Assembly: GCF_002849715.1 (NCBI RefSeq)
Contig: NZ_CP018863.1
Span: 4,154,001 to 4,218,000, forward strand
Reading direction: 5' to 3'
DNA from: Arthrobacter crystallopoietes
GTDB taxonomy: Bacteria; Actinomycetota; Actinomycetes; Actinomycetales; Micrococcaceae
DNA length: 64,000 nt
Shown here: positions 56,845 to 64,000 of the stretch, one piece after another
Position numbering within the stretch: the stretch's first letter is position 1
Layout: each line of letters begins with the position of its first letter
Program-made: the position numbers and the translations under genes
Notes under the pieces: generated by a model
The model's input: only the letters and a program-made list of their open reading frames with translations
The model's database searches: none
Told to the model about the DNA's origin: nothing

Positions 56845-57419
56845 GTGAACGTCCTGTCTCTCGTCAAGCAGACCATCACGTTTACTGAAGTTCGTCGGCG
56901 GTTGTTCTTTCGCCGGGAAACAGAACGTGTACGAACCTTTCTGGATTTCGCTATCGACGGGGTACTGCTGCGCGAGCTTGCCCTCGCATGGGACCCGTCC
57001 ATGGACACCGACAGGTTCTCCACCAAGCTGACCGAGGATGACCCTCACGAAGCGGTCGACGAGATAGATTCGCTGCTGGGCCGAATGGGACTCGATCCCG
57101 ACGAATATCAGGGATTGCTGTTCCTCCCCGACAGCCAAAACACAACGAACGATGGTCTCGCCGCACAACTGTCCTTCGAAACAGACCGCGTCGTATGGGG
57201 AAATTTCGCGTGGGGCGACGCCAGCCCCTGGCTCGACTTCGACGCCTCCCACCGAATCGAGAACGCTCCGACGTTCACCTTTGACCGACTTCAGTACGAA
57301 ACCGTGCTCCTTGAGGCTCGTGACCACTACATCCGCTACATCGCTGGGCCGAGTCGTGGTTGAGTGATCGTTCTGCATTTTTCACAGCGCGCCAAAGAGG
57401 CGGCCGTTTGTCGATCGGC
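56626..57419 (+). repeat. Large direct repeat, copy 2 (about 794 bp)
   Basis: This is the second copy of the segment at 54038-54826, in the same orientation. It diverges after GTCGATCGGC. Recombination between the copies would delete the three intervening genes (54855-56449). Confidence 0.93.
56845..57363 (+). CDS. Hypothetical 172-aa protein, duplicated (copy 2)
   Basis: This is the paralogue of the protein at 54252-54770, with the same GTG start and Shine-Dalgarno sequence. Relative to copy 1 the differences are P41L, V53M, A71V, A75S, E84D, N86D, G96D, I100T, A102N, H115R and M143T. The reading frame is intact, so both copies appear functional. Silent changes also occur, for example three within the ETERVR codons, so the duplication is not brand new; the near-identical flanks may reflect gene conversion. 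Position numbers were aligned by eye. Confidence 0.7.
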   Translation: MNVLSLVKQTITFTEVRRRLFFRRETERVRTFLDFAIDGVLLRELALAWDPSMDTDRFSTKLTEDDPHEAVDEIDSLLGRMGLDPDEYQGLLFLPDSQNTTNDGLAAQLSFETDRVVWGNFAWGDASPWLDFDASHRIENAPTFTFDRLQYETVLLEARDHYIRYIAGPSRG

Positions 57420-57464
57420 ATGGGACGAATACTTCGAGAACGGGCGTTAGTTTCGGAGTGAAAC

Positions 57465-58049
57465 GTGTCGTTCAAGGTCTTTCCAAGCTTGTTCAGGTTG
57501 AATCTCTTTATGCGCGGCCGTGTCGAACTCATTGCTTGGGCCCTGCGGGTCTGCTTCGTCATTCTGTTCGTGGCCGGCTTCCTTTACCTCTGGTTCTTGA
57601 GTGGTAACCCATGGCCGGCGGTCGGGGCACTGATCGGCGCGACGCTAGGGGCCATACTAGGTCTCTGGTTCAGGAATCGCAGACGCCGGGGATACCTCGT
57701 TCGCGGCCAGTTTGAGGGGTATCTGCGAGCATCAGCCGAGGTTCTTCCCCGGCCGCAGGGCAAATGGCAGTTCGGCCTCGCCACACCCACCAAGGGACAA
57801 ATTGCCTTCCAGCCGCGCTGGAAAAATTCGCGGCATGACTACGCTGACGTTGTGATTCTGCCTGTTACCGGGGTCAGCCAGATACGGGAGCCGACTCTGG
57901 TAGACGCCATCTTTCGGATTCGGCCCAACTCCCGGATTCTGGATCTCGAAACGCCTGCCGGTCCTGTTCATCTCGCCGGTCATATCGAAGAACTGCGAAA
58001 GACGGCAGAAATTAGTGGCGGAGAGATTGAGAGAGGAGTCCGGTCTTGA
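57465..58049 (+). CDS. Hypothetical membrane protein with soluble C-terminal domain
   Basis: The product (194 aa) has GTG 57465 preceded by GGAGTG at 5-6 nt. Two membrane segments lie in the N-terminal third (LRVCFVILFVAGFLYLWFL and VGALIGATLGAILGLWF), then RNRRRRGYLVRGQ, a positive patch consistent with a cytoplasmic C-terminal domain (about residues 75-194, beta-rich: GKWQFGLATPTKGQIAFQPR). No family is recognised; the soluble part recalls small PH-like/DUF2550-type domains seen in actinobacterial membrane proteins, which is a weak analogy. A hairpin follows at 58079. Confidence 0.6.
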   Translation: MSFKVFPSLFRLNLFMRGRVELIAWALRVCFVILFVAGFLYLWFLSGNPWPAVGALIGATLGAILGLWFRNRRRRGYLVRGQFEGYLRASAEVLPRPQGKWQFGLATPTKGQIAFQPRWKNSRHDYADVVILPVTGVSQIREPTLVDAIFRIRPNSRILDLETPAGPVHLAGHIEELRKTAEISGGEIERGVRS

Positions 58050-58078
58050 GATTTAGGGCTTCCTCACAGTCATTCAGC

Positions 58079-58109
58079 AACAGGCCAACAGTGTAAAAAG
58101 CGGCCTGTT
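58079..58109 (+). terminator. Possible terminator after the island membrane gene
   Basis: AACAGGCC pairs with GGCCTGTT across a 15-nt A-rich loop, 30 nt after the stop at 58049. Confidence 0.5.
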
Positions 58110-58137
58110 AGTTAGGGGCGGGCTGCTGCGTCAAAAA

Positions 58138-58170
58138 TGTCCCTTACGGGGTGTCCCGTATAGGCGACAC
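58138..58170. other. Candidate serine-recombinase crossover (res-like) site
   Basis: An imperfect palindrome, TGTCCCGTATAGGCGACA (58152-58169), is centred on TATA and flanked by G/C to give GTGTC...GACAC. Its left half is repeated in tandem as TGTCCCTTACGGG 14 nt upstream (58138). Small serine recombinases act at such palindromes with a central AT and bind accessory half-sites. It lies about 140 nt upstream of the recombinase gene. Confidence 0.4.
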
Positions 58171-58310
58171 AAATCGTCTCGTAAGAGGGTTCTCCAACGG
58201 ACAAACCCAGCGCTGACTAGCAGTGTCGAGGCAACTGACTGGACACCATCCCACATAGATAGACCGGTGCTGTGGCCGGTGACGGGGAGATATGTGACAC
58301 ACTCATTGGC

Positions 58311-58910
58311 ATGGCTGAATTACTTGTTGGTTACGCCAGATGCTCAACCGATGAGCAGGACCTCACCGCACAGCGCGATGCGTTGACTCTCCTCGGTGTC
58401 GACACGGAAGGGATCTATGTCGATCACGGACTCACCGGAATCAATAGGAATCGGCCAGGGCTGCGCGAGGCAATGGCGGCATGCCGTGCCGGCGACACTT
58501 TGATCGTGACCAAGCTGGACCGCTTGGCTCGATCCGTTCGAGACGCCCATGACATCGCAGACGATCTGGCAAGTCGGGAAGTCAAACTGAACATCGGGGG
58601 CTCAATCCACGATCCGACCGACCCTATGGGCAAACTTCTGTTCAACGTCCTGGCAATGATCGCGGAGTTCGAAACCGACCTCATCCGTTCTCGAACCCGC
58701 GAGGGCATGAAAATCGCCAAGGCCAAAGGCCGCCTGCGCGGCAAGCAACCGAAACTGTCGCCCAAGCAGGAAGCTCATCTTTACAAGTTGCACATCGCCG
58801 GCGAACACACCATGTATGAACTGGCCGAACTGTTCTCCGTTGGCCGATCCACTGTCTACCGCGCGATCGAAAGAGCAAGACTAAAGTCCCCTCATGAGGA
58901 CGGTGCTTGA
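58311..58910 (+). CDS. Serine recombinase (resolvase/invertase family)
   Basis: The product is 199 aa. The catalytic Ser is S12 in GYARCSTDEQDLTAQRDAL. Further signatures are TLIVTKLDRLARSVRDAHDI and FNVLAMIAEFETDLIRSRTR, with EGMKIAKAKGRLRGKQPKLS leading into a C-terminal Hin-type HTH (ELAELFSVGRSTVYRAIERA). Length fits Tn3-type resolvases and DNA invertases. No transposase or terminal inverted repeats are seen nearby, so this is an orphan. ATG 58311 starts the conserved domain; GTG 58272 is an in-frame alternative. It marks the right end of the accessory island, next to the core nrd genes. Confidence 0.93.
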   Translation: MAELLVGYARCSTDEQDLTAQRDALTLLGVDTEGIYVDHGLTGINRNRPGLREAMAACRAGDTLIVTKLDRLARSVRDAHDIADDLASREVKLNIGGSIHDPTDPMGKLLFNVLAMIAEFETDLIRSRTREGMKIAKAKGRLRGKQPKLSPKQEAHLYKLHIAGEHTMYELAELFSVGRSTVYRAIERARLKSPHEDGA

Positions 58911-58937
58911 TGCAGTGCGCAGACGACATCTGACCAC

Positions 58938-58957
58938 GAAGGCACCGCGGTGCCTTC
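58938..58957 (+). terminator. Terminator after the serine recombinase
   Basis: GAAGGCACCGCGGTGCCTTC is a perfect 20-nt palindrome, 27 nt past the stop codon. Confidence 0.55.
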
Positions 58958-58980
58958 CTCGTGAACGTGCTGGGGTAAAC

Positions 58981-58998
58981 GGGCCGGCCGGCCGGCCC
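58981..58998 (-). terminator. GC palindrome after nrdF
   Basis: GGGCCGGCCGGCCGGCCC is an 18-nt perfect palindrome, 13 nt beyond the nrdF stop. It is likely the - strand terminator of nrdF. Confidence 0.5.
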
Positions 58999-59011
58999 GG
59001 CGGTGGCGGCC

Positions 59012-60142
<1,131 letters not shown>

Positions 60143-60145
60143 CTA

Positions 60146-62314
60146 CTACAGCATGCAGCTGACGCAGCCTTCCACTTCCGTGCCTTCCAGCGCGAGCTGG
60201 CGCAGGCGGATGTAGTAGATGGTCTTGATGCCCTTGCGCCACGCGTAGATCTGGGACTTGTTGATGTCCCGGGTGGTGGCGGTGTCCTTGAAGAACAACG
60301 TCAGGGACAGGCCCTGGTCCACGTGCTGCGTGGCAACCGCGTAGGTGTCGATGATCTTCTCGTAGCCGATTTCGTACGCGTCCTGATAGTAGTCCAGGTT
60401 GTCGTTGGTCAGGTAAGGAGCCGGGTAGTAGACGCGGCCGATCTTGCCTTCCTTGCGGATCTCGATCTTCGACGCCACCGGGTGGATCGAGGACGTGGAG
60501 TTGTTGATGTAGGAGATCGAGCCCGTCGGCGGGACAGCCTGCAGGTTCTGGTTGTAGATCCCGTGCTCCATGACCGAGGCCTTCAGCTCCCGCCAGTCCT
60601 CCTGGGTGGGAATGTGGACGCCGTCGAAGAGCTCCTTGACCTTCTCGGTCTGGGGCTCCCAGACCTGGTCCGTGTACTTGTCGAAGAACTCGCCGCTGGC
60701 GTACTTGGACTTCTCGAATCCGCCAAAGGTCCGGCCGGTCTCGATGGCGATCCGGTTGGATGCTCGGATGGCGTGGTAGACCACGGAGTAGAAGTAGATG
60801 TTGGTGAAGTCCAGGCCTTCTTCGGAACCGTAGTACACCCGCTCCCGCGCCAGGTAACCATGCAGGTTCATCTGGCCCAGACCAATGGCGTGCGACTGGT
60901 CATTGCCCTTGGCGATCGACGGCACTGAGCCGATGTTGGACATGTCCGACACCGCGGTCAGGGTCCGGATAGCCGTCTCGATCGTCCGCCCGAAGTCCGG
61001 CGAGTCCATGGTCTTGGCGATGTTCAGCGAGCCCAGGTTGCAGGAGATGTCCTTGCCGGTCTCGTCGTAGGACAGGTCGTCATGGTACGTGGTCGGCTGC
61101 GAAACCTGCAGGATCTCCGAGCACAGGTTGGACATGATGATCTTGCCGTCGATCGGGTTGGCCCGGTTCACCGTGTCCTCGAACATGATGTACGGGTAGC
61201 CGGACTCGAACTGGATCTCCGCCAGGGTCTGGAAGAAGTCGCGTGCCTTGATCTTGGTCTTCTTGATCCGGCTGTCGTCCACCATCTCGTAGTACTTCTC
61301 GGTCACCGAGATGTCCGAGAAGGGCATGCCATAGACTTTCTCCACGTCATACGGGGAGAAGAGGTACATGTCCTCGCCCTTCTTGGCGAGTTCGAAGGTG
61401 ATGTCCGGAATGACGACGCCGAGCGAGAGGGTCTTGATCCGGATCTTTTCGTCCGCGTTTTCGCGCTTGGTATCCAGGAAACGGTAGATGTCCGGGTGGT
61501 GCGCGTGCAGGTAGACGGCACCGGCGCCCTGGCGCGCACCGAGCTGGTTGGCGTAGGAGAAGCTGTCTTCGAGCAGCTTCATCACGGGGATGACGCCGGA
61601 GGACTGGTTCTCGATCTGCTTGATCGGTGCGCCGACCTCGCGGATGTTGGTCAGGGCAAAGGCGACGCCGCCACCGCGCTTGGACAGCTGCAGGGCGGAG
61701 TTGATGGAGCGGCCGATGGACTCCATGTTGTCTTCGATGCGCAGCAGGAAGCAGGAGACCAGTTCACCGCGCTGCTTCTTGCCGGCGTTGAGGAAGGTCG
61801 GCGTGGCCGGCTGGAAACGGCCCTCGATGATTTCGTCCATCATCTGGGTGGCCAGCTGCTCGTCGCCACGGGCGAGGTGCAGCGCCACCATGCAGACGCG
61901 GTCTTCGTAGCGCTCCAGGAATCGCTTGCCGTCAAACGTCTTCAGTGTGTAGGAAGTGTAAAACTTGAAGGCACCCAGGAAGGTTTCGAAGCGGAACTTC
62001 TTCTTGTACGCGCGGTCCCACAGGCCGCGCATGAAGTTCATGGTGTACTGGTCAAGCGTTTCACGCTCGTAGTAATCGTTCTTGACCAGATAGTCCAGCT
62101 TCTCCTCAAGGTCATGGAAGAAGACGGTGTTGTTGTTGACATGCTGGAGGAAGTACTGGTGTGCAGCCTCCCGGTCCGCCTCGAACTGAATCCTGCCGTC
62201 GGGACCGTAGAGATTCAGCATGGCGTTGAGCTCGTGGTAGCCCAGGCCCTTGTACGCCTCGGGCAGCTCCGGCTTCGAATCCGCTACTGCCGGGTCTTCA
62301 ACTGTCGTTTCCAA
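60146..62314 (-). CDS. nrdE: Class Ib ribonucleotide reductase large subunit
   Basis: The product (722 aa) reduces ribonucleoside diphosphates. Conserved active-site segments include [20 protein letters not shown], the Cys/Asn/Glu loop region [15 protein letters not shown], and [16 protein letters not shown]; the C-terminal redox pair CVSC is in EGCVSCML, reduced by NrdH. It lacks an N-terminal ATP cone, as expected for NrdE. TTG 62314 with GGAAG just upstream is the likely start, overlapping nrdI by 31 nt. It belongs to the nrdH-nrdI-nrdE unit. Confidence 0.96.
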   Translation of the reverse strand: METTVEDPAVADSKPELPEAYKGLGYHELNAMLNLYGPDGRIQFEADREAAHQYFLQHVNNNTVFFHDLEEKLDYLVKNDYYERETLDQYTMNFMRGLWDRAYKKKFRFETFLGAFKFYTSYTLKTFDGKRFLERYEDRVCMVALHLARGDEQLATQMMDEIIEGRFQPATPTFLNAGKKQRGELVSCFLLRIEDNMESIGRSINSALQLSKRGGGVAFALTNIREVGAPIKQIENQSSGVIPVMKLLEDSFSYANQLGARQGAGAVYLHAHHPDIYRFLDTKRENADEKIRIKTLSLGVVIPDITFELAKKGEDMYLFSPYDVEKVYGMPFSDISVTEKYYEMVDDSRIKKTKIKARDFFQTLAEIQFESGYPYIMFEDTVNRANPIDGKIIMSNLCSEILQVSQPTTYHDDLSYDETGKDISCNLGSLNIAKTMDSPDFGRTIETAIRTLTAVSDMSNIGSVPSIAKGNDQSHAIGLGQMNLHGYLARERVYYGSEEGLDFTNIYFYSVVYHAIRASNRIAIETGRTFGGFEKSKYASGEFFDKYTDQVWEPQTEKVKELFDGVHIPTQEDWRELKASVMEHGIYNQNLQAVPPTGSISYINNSTSSIHPVASKIEIRKEGKIGRVYYPAPYLTNDNLDYYQDAYEIGYEKIIDTYAVATQHVDQGLSLTLFFKDTATTRDINKSQIYAWRKGIKTIYYIRLRQLALEGTEVEGCVSCML

Positions 62315-62769
62315 AAGTCTTCCAATCCTTGTTTCACACGCTCGACGTCGTCCGACGTGCCCATGAGCTCAAATCTGTAAAGGTGCGGTACATCGCATTT
62401 GGCCGCGATCTTGTCTGCGGCCAGGCAGTAGGTAGTACCGAAGTTCGTGTTTCCGGCGCCGATCACGCCCCTAAGCAGCGACCTGTTTCCCTCGTTGCGG
62501 AGGAACTTGAGCACTTGCTTGGGAATGGAATTGCGGCCTGATTCCCCACCGTAGGTGGGAACGATCAGAACATATGGTTTCCGGGCATAAATCGTTTCTT
62601 CCTGGGTGCGAAGCGGGATTCTTGCCGCTTCCACACCCAGCTTCGTGACAAATCGGTGCGTATTTTCCGATGCCGAAGAAAAGTAGACCAGTGACGCACT
62701 GGTCGATGAACCGGGGCCTGCTCCGGAGCCGTGCCTAGTGGCTCCTTCGGCCATCAGCGTAGCTGCCAT
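62284..62769 (-). CDS. nrdI: Flavodoxin-like NrdI
   Basis: The product (161 aa) provides the oxidant for assembling the NrdF Mn cofactor. The FMN-binding fold shows [33 protein letters not shown] and [14 protein letters not shown]. The first 27 or so residues ([20 protein letters not shown]...) are an extension not found in shorter NrdI proteins. ATG 62769 has GGGAGG about 8 nt upstream, which supports the extension, although a later start at SLVYFSS cannot be excluded. The 3' end overlaps nrdE. Confidence 0.94.
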   Translation of the reverse strand: MAATLMAEGATRHGSGAGPGSSTSASLVYFSSASENTHRFVTKLGVEAARIPLRTQEETIYARKPYVLIVPTYGGESGRNSIPKQVLKFLRNEGNRSLLRGVIGAGNTNFGTTYCLAADKIAAKCDVPHLYRFELMGTSDDVERVKQGLEDFWKRQLKTRQ

Positions 62770-62797
62770 GGAGATTGCCTCCCGACTTTGTTGGAAA

Positions 62798-63043
62798 TCA
62801 GGCCACCGAGGTAGCCGCAGACTGGGCGAGCTCGGCGATCTTGTCCGGACGGAATCCGGACCAGTGGTCCTGCTCGGTGACGACTACAGGAGCCTGCATG
62901 TAGCCGAGCGAACGGACGCGCTCCAGTGCAGCCGGATCCTGGGAGAGATCAACGCTCTGGTAGGCGATGCCCTTCTTGTCCAGAGCTCGGTAGGTTGCGT
63001 TGCACTGCACGCATGCTGGCTTCGTGTAAACCGTTACAGTCAT
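62798..63043 (-). CDS. nrdH: Glutaredoxin-like electron donor NrdH
   Basis: The product (81 aa) has a thioredoxin fold with active site [14 protein letters not shown] (CVQC) and the NrdH signature [13 protein letters not shown] near the C-terminus. It reduces NrdE and is itself reduced by thioredoxin reductase. GGGAGAGGGA precedes ATG 63043. It is the first gene of the nrdHIE transcript, about 95 nt downstream of the predicted start site and NrdR-type box. Confidence 0.96.
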   Translation of the reverse strand: MTVTVYTKPACVQCNATYRALDKKGIAYQSVDLSQDPAALERVRSLGYMQAPVVVTEQDHWSGFRPDKIAELAQSAATSVA

Positions 63044-63142
63044 GGTCCCTCTCCCCTAAAACTTGGTGACTATTAGTCGCTGTCTGTCGGGATTCAAGTT
63101 GGTAGTTCAGGTGTTCCTGAGTCTGTCCCTGCCAGCGGTTTC

Positions 63143-63148
63143 AATCTA
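63143..63148 (-). promoter_or_regulatory. -10 element of the nrdHIE promoter
   Basis: TAGATT on the - strand lies 6 nt downstream of the NrdR-type palindrome. A TGCACT at -35 spacing (17 nt) is a poor -35 match. Confidence 0.45.
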
Positions 63149-63154
63149 CTACAT

Positions 63155-63170
63155 CCACTACATCTAGTGC
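63155..63170 (-). promoter_or_regulatory. NrdR box 1
   Basis: CCACTACATCTAGTGC contains the inverted repeat CACTA-N4-TAGTG and fits the NrdR consensus ACACTATATATAGTGT well. It sits between the predicted -35 and -10 elements of nrdH. Confidence 0.75.
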
Positions 63171-63186
63171 ACGCTTCTGGGGCGAA

Positions 63187-63202
63187 CCCCTAGATGATGT
63201 AT
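63187..63202 (-). promoter_or_regulatory. Degenerate NrdR box 2
   Basis: CCCCTAGATGATGTAT matches about 9 of 16 NrdR consensus positions and starts 32 bp from box 1, the usual three-helical-turn spacing for paired NrdR boxes. Confidence 0.4.
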
Positions 63203-63294
63203 TACAAGTATGTCATTTGTGCGTCCTTCAGTCCACAGGCATTGGGGATAATTCCTGCTCCCGGCCCTTGATTTGGCGCAGTTTTCGCTCCCCC

Positions 63295-63313
63295 GTCCAC
63301 AAGCTGTGGACAA
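63295..63313. promoter_or_regulatory. Inverted DnaA-box-like pair
   Basis: GTCCACA-AGC-TGTGGAC is a perfect 17-nt palindrome. On the - strand TGTGGACAA reads TTGTCCACA, the actinobacterial DnaA box. Two more partial TCCACAG/CCCACAG elements lie within 85 nt (63231-63238, 63318-63325). The 496-nt nrdH-LysR gap (63044-63539) holds this, the NrdR boxes and presumably the LysR promoter. Confidence 0.45.
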
Positions 63314-63539
63314 CGATCCCCACAGGTACAAATAGTTCGTGTCGCCGATTCTCCGGGCGTGTCGAATAGCGTCGGCCGTCACCATGGCCAGTGGCCGGTG
63401 GCACAGATGTGCTCGACGGATGTGGCTCCCGCCGCCATTTGCTGCACCCGCCGACACCGCTCTGTAGGTTCAACTGTCCTGCTCCCGCCGGTGCATAAGA
63501 TGCCATTAATACAACATTCGCCAAGCGTGAGGAATTCCG

Positions 63540-64000
63540 ATGGTCAACCCGGTCCATTTGCGCACTCTGCTGGAGGTGACCCGGCGTGGCTCCTTCGCTG
63601 CCGCCGCCGTGCAACTCGGCTATACCGCCTCCGCCGTCTCGCAGCAGATGTCCGCTTTAGAGCGGGAGGCCGGGGTAACCCTTTTTGAACGCTCTGCGCG
63701 CAGCGTCCGCCCGACCGAGACCGCATTCGTCATGGCCCGCCATGCCGCGAAGGTCCTGACCGACATCGATGCGCTGCTGGCGGCAACCTCGCGCACCCAT
63801 GACACCACCGCCCAGGAAGTCCGGCTGGGGATCTTTCCAAGTCTGGCCACGTATGCGTTGCCGAGACTGCTCCGCCTGCCGCAGTGGCCCAATCTGGGCA
63901 TCAATCTGAAAGTTTTCGTGGCGGAACCGGCCCAGACCATCCAAGGCCTGCGCACCGGCGGCGAACTCGATCTGGCCCTGGTGTACCAGGTGGGCCAGGG
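63540..64000 (+). CDS. LysR-family transcriptional regulator (C-terminus beyond window)
   Basis: ATG 63540 opens a frame that runs to the right edge (153 residues seen). The N-terminal winged HTH is typical: LRTLLEVTRRGSFAAAAVQL, GYTASAVSQQMSALEREAGV, TLFERSARSVRPT. The effector-binding domain begins at about residue 90 (EVRLGIFPSLATYALPRLL) and is incomplete. LysR regulators usually control a divergent neighbour; here that would be nrdHIE, 496 nt away, but the target is not known. Confidence 0.93.
   Translation, partial: MVNPVHLRTLLEVTRRGSFAAAAVQLGYTASAVSQQMSALEREAGVTLFERSARSVRPTETAFVMARHAAKVLTDIDALLAATSRTHDTTAQEVRLGIFPSLATYALPRLLRLPQWPNLGINLKVFVAEPAQTIQGLRTGGELDLALVYQVGQ

Noticed and set aside
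58981..58998. GGCC-rich palindrome as a restriction or methylation hotspot
   Set aside because: Its position just past nrdF makes a terminator the simpler reading.

Overview
The window is high-G+C actinobacterial chromosome, most likely from Arthrobacter or a close relative in the Micrococcaceae. The gene content supports this: a mycothiol-dependent formaldehyde dehydrogenase with a mycoredoxin, MurT/GatD for lipid II amidation, the class Ib ribonucleotide reductase set nrdHIEF, a DUF349 protein, an actinobacterial VLRF1 peptidyl-tRNA hydrolase, and the chromosomal order rel-secF-secD-yajC-ruvB-ruvA-ruvC-yebC-pdxT. GTG and TTG starts are frequent. The species call is an inference from content and order. 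No rRNA, tRNA, CRISPR array or intact insertion sequence was seen.

Layout. 1-36.9 kb is conserved core: a DUF948 protein (cut by the left edge), rpsD, dtd, rarA, acVLRF1, aspS, an APC permease, hisS, a cyclophilin, a DUF349 protein, rel, the yajC-secD-secF translocase genes, the ruvCAB Holliday-junction genes, yebC, pdxT, murT-gatD, a CapA-like lipoprotein, an M3 peptidase, a double-hotdog thioesterase, pdxS, pgsA, a HIT hydrolase, thrS and the SOS polymerase dnaE2 with its DUF6504 partner. 37-49 kb is semi-conserved: a secreted FG-GAP protein, an SRAP (YedK/HMCES) protein, a mycothiol/formaldehyde block, a lipoate-ligase-like protein, and a methyltransferase, PQ-loop membrane protein and LuxR regulator. 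49-53.4 kb holds single accessory enzymes (DUF1801, epoxide hydrolase, two RibD-C reductases, a methyltransferase). 53.4-58.9 kb is an accessory island of unrecognised small proteins with a duplicated segment of about 790 bp and a serine recombinase. 59-63.5 kb is nrdF, nrdE, nrdI, nrdH, followed by a LysR gene cut by the right edge.

How the parts work together. DNA-damage functions recur (rarA, ruvCAB, dnaE2, SRAP). A perfect 16-bp LexA-type palindrome abuts a -10 element ahead of DUF6504-dnaE2, but the usual Y-family partner imuB is absent at this locus. The nrd genes have an NrdR-type box inside the promoter upstream of nrdH and two strong hairpins between nrdE and nrdF, suggesting separate control of nrdF. 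rarA and acVLRF1 appear to share a symmetric overlapping -10 and to be transcribed divergently without leaders.

The most promising territory for something undescribed is the 53.4-58.9 kb island. It carries two near-identical 172-aa proteins whose differences concentrate in the central third, several small cytosolic or membrane proteins with no family I recognise, one apparent frameshift, and a serine recombinase preceded by a possible crossover site. Its function cannot be stated from sequence alone.
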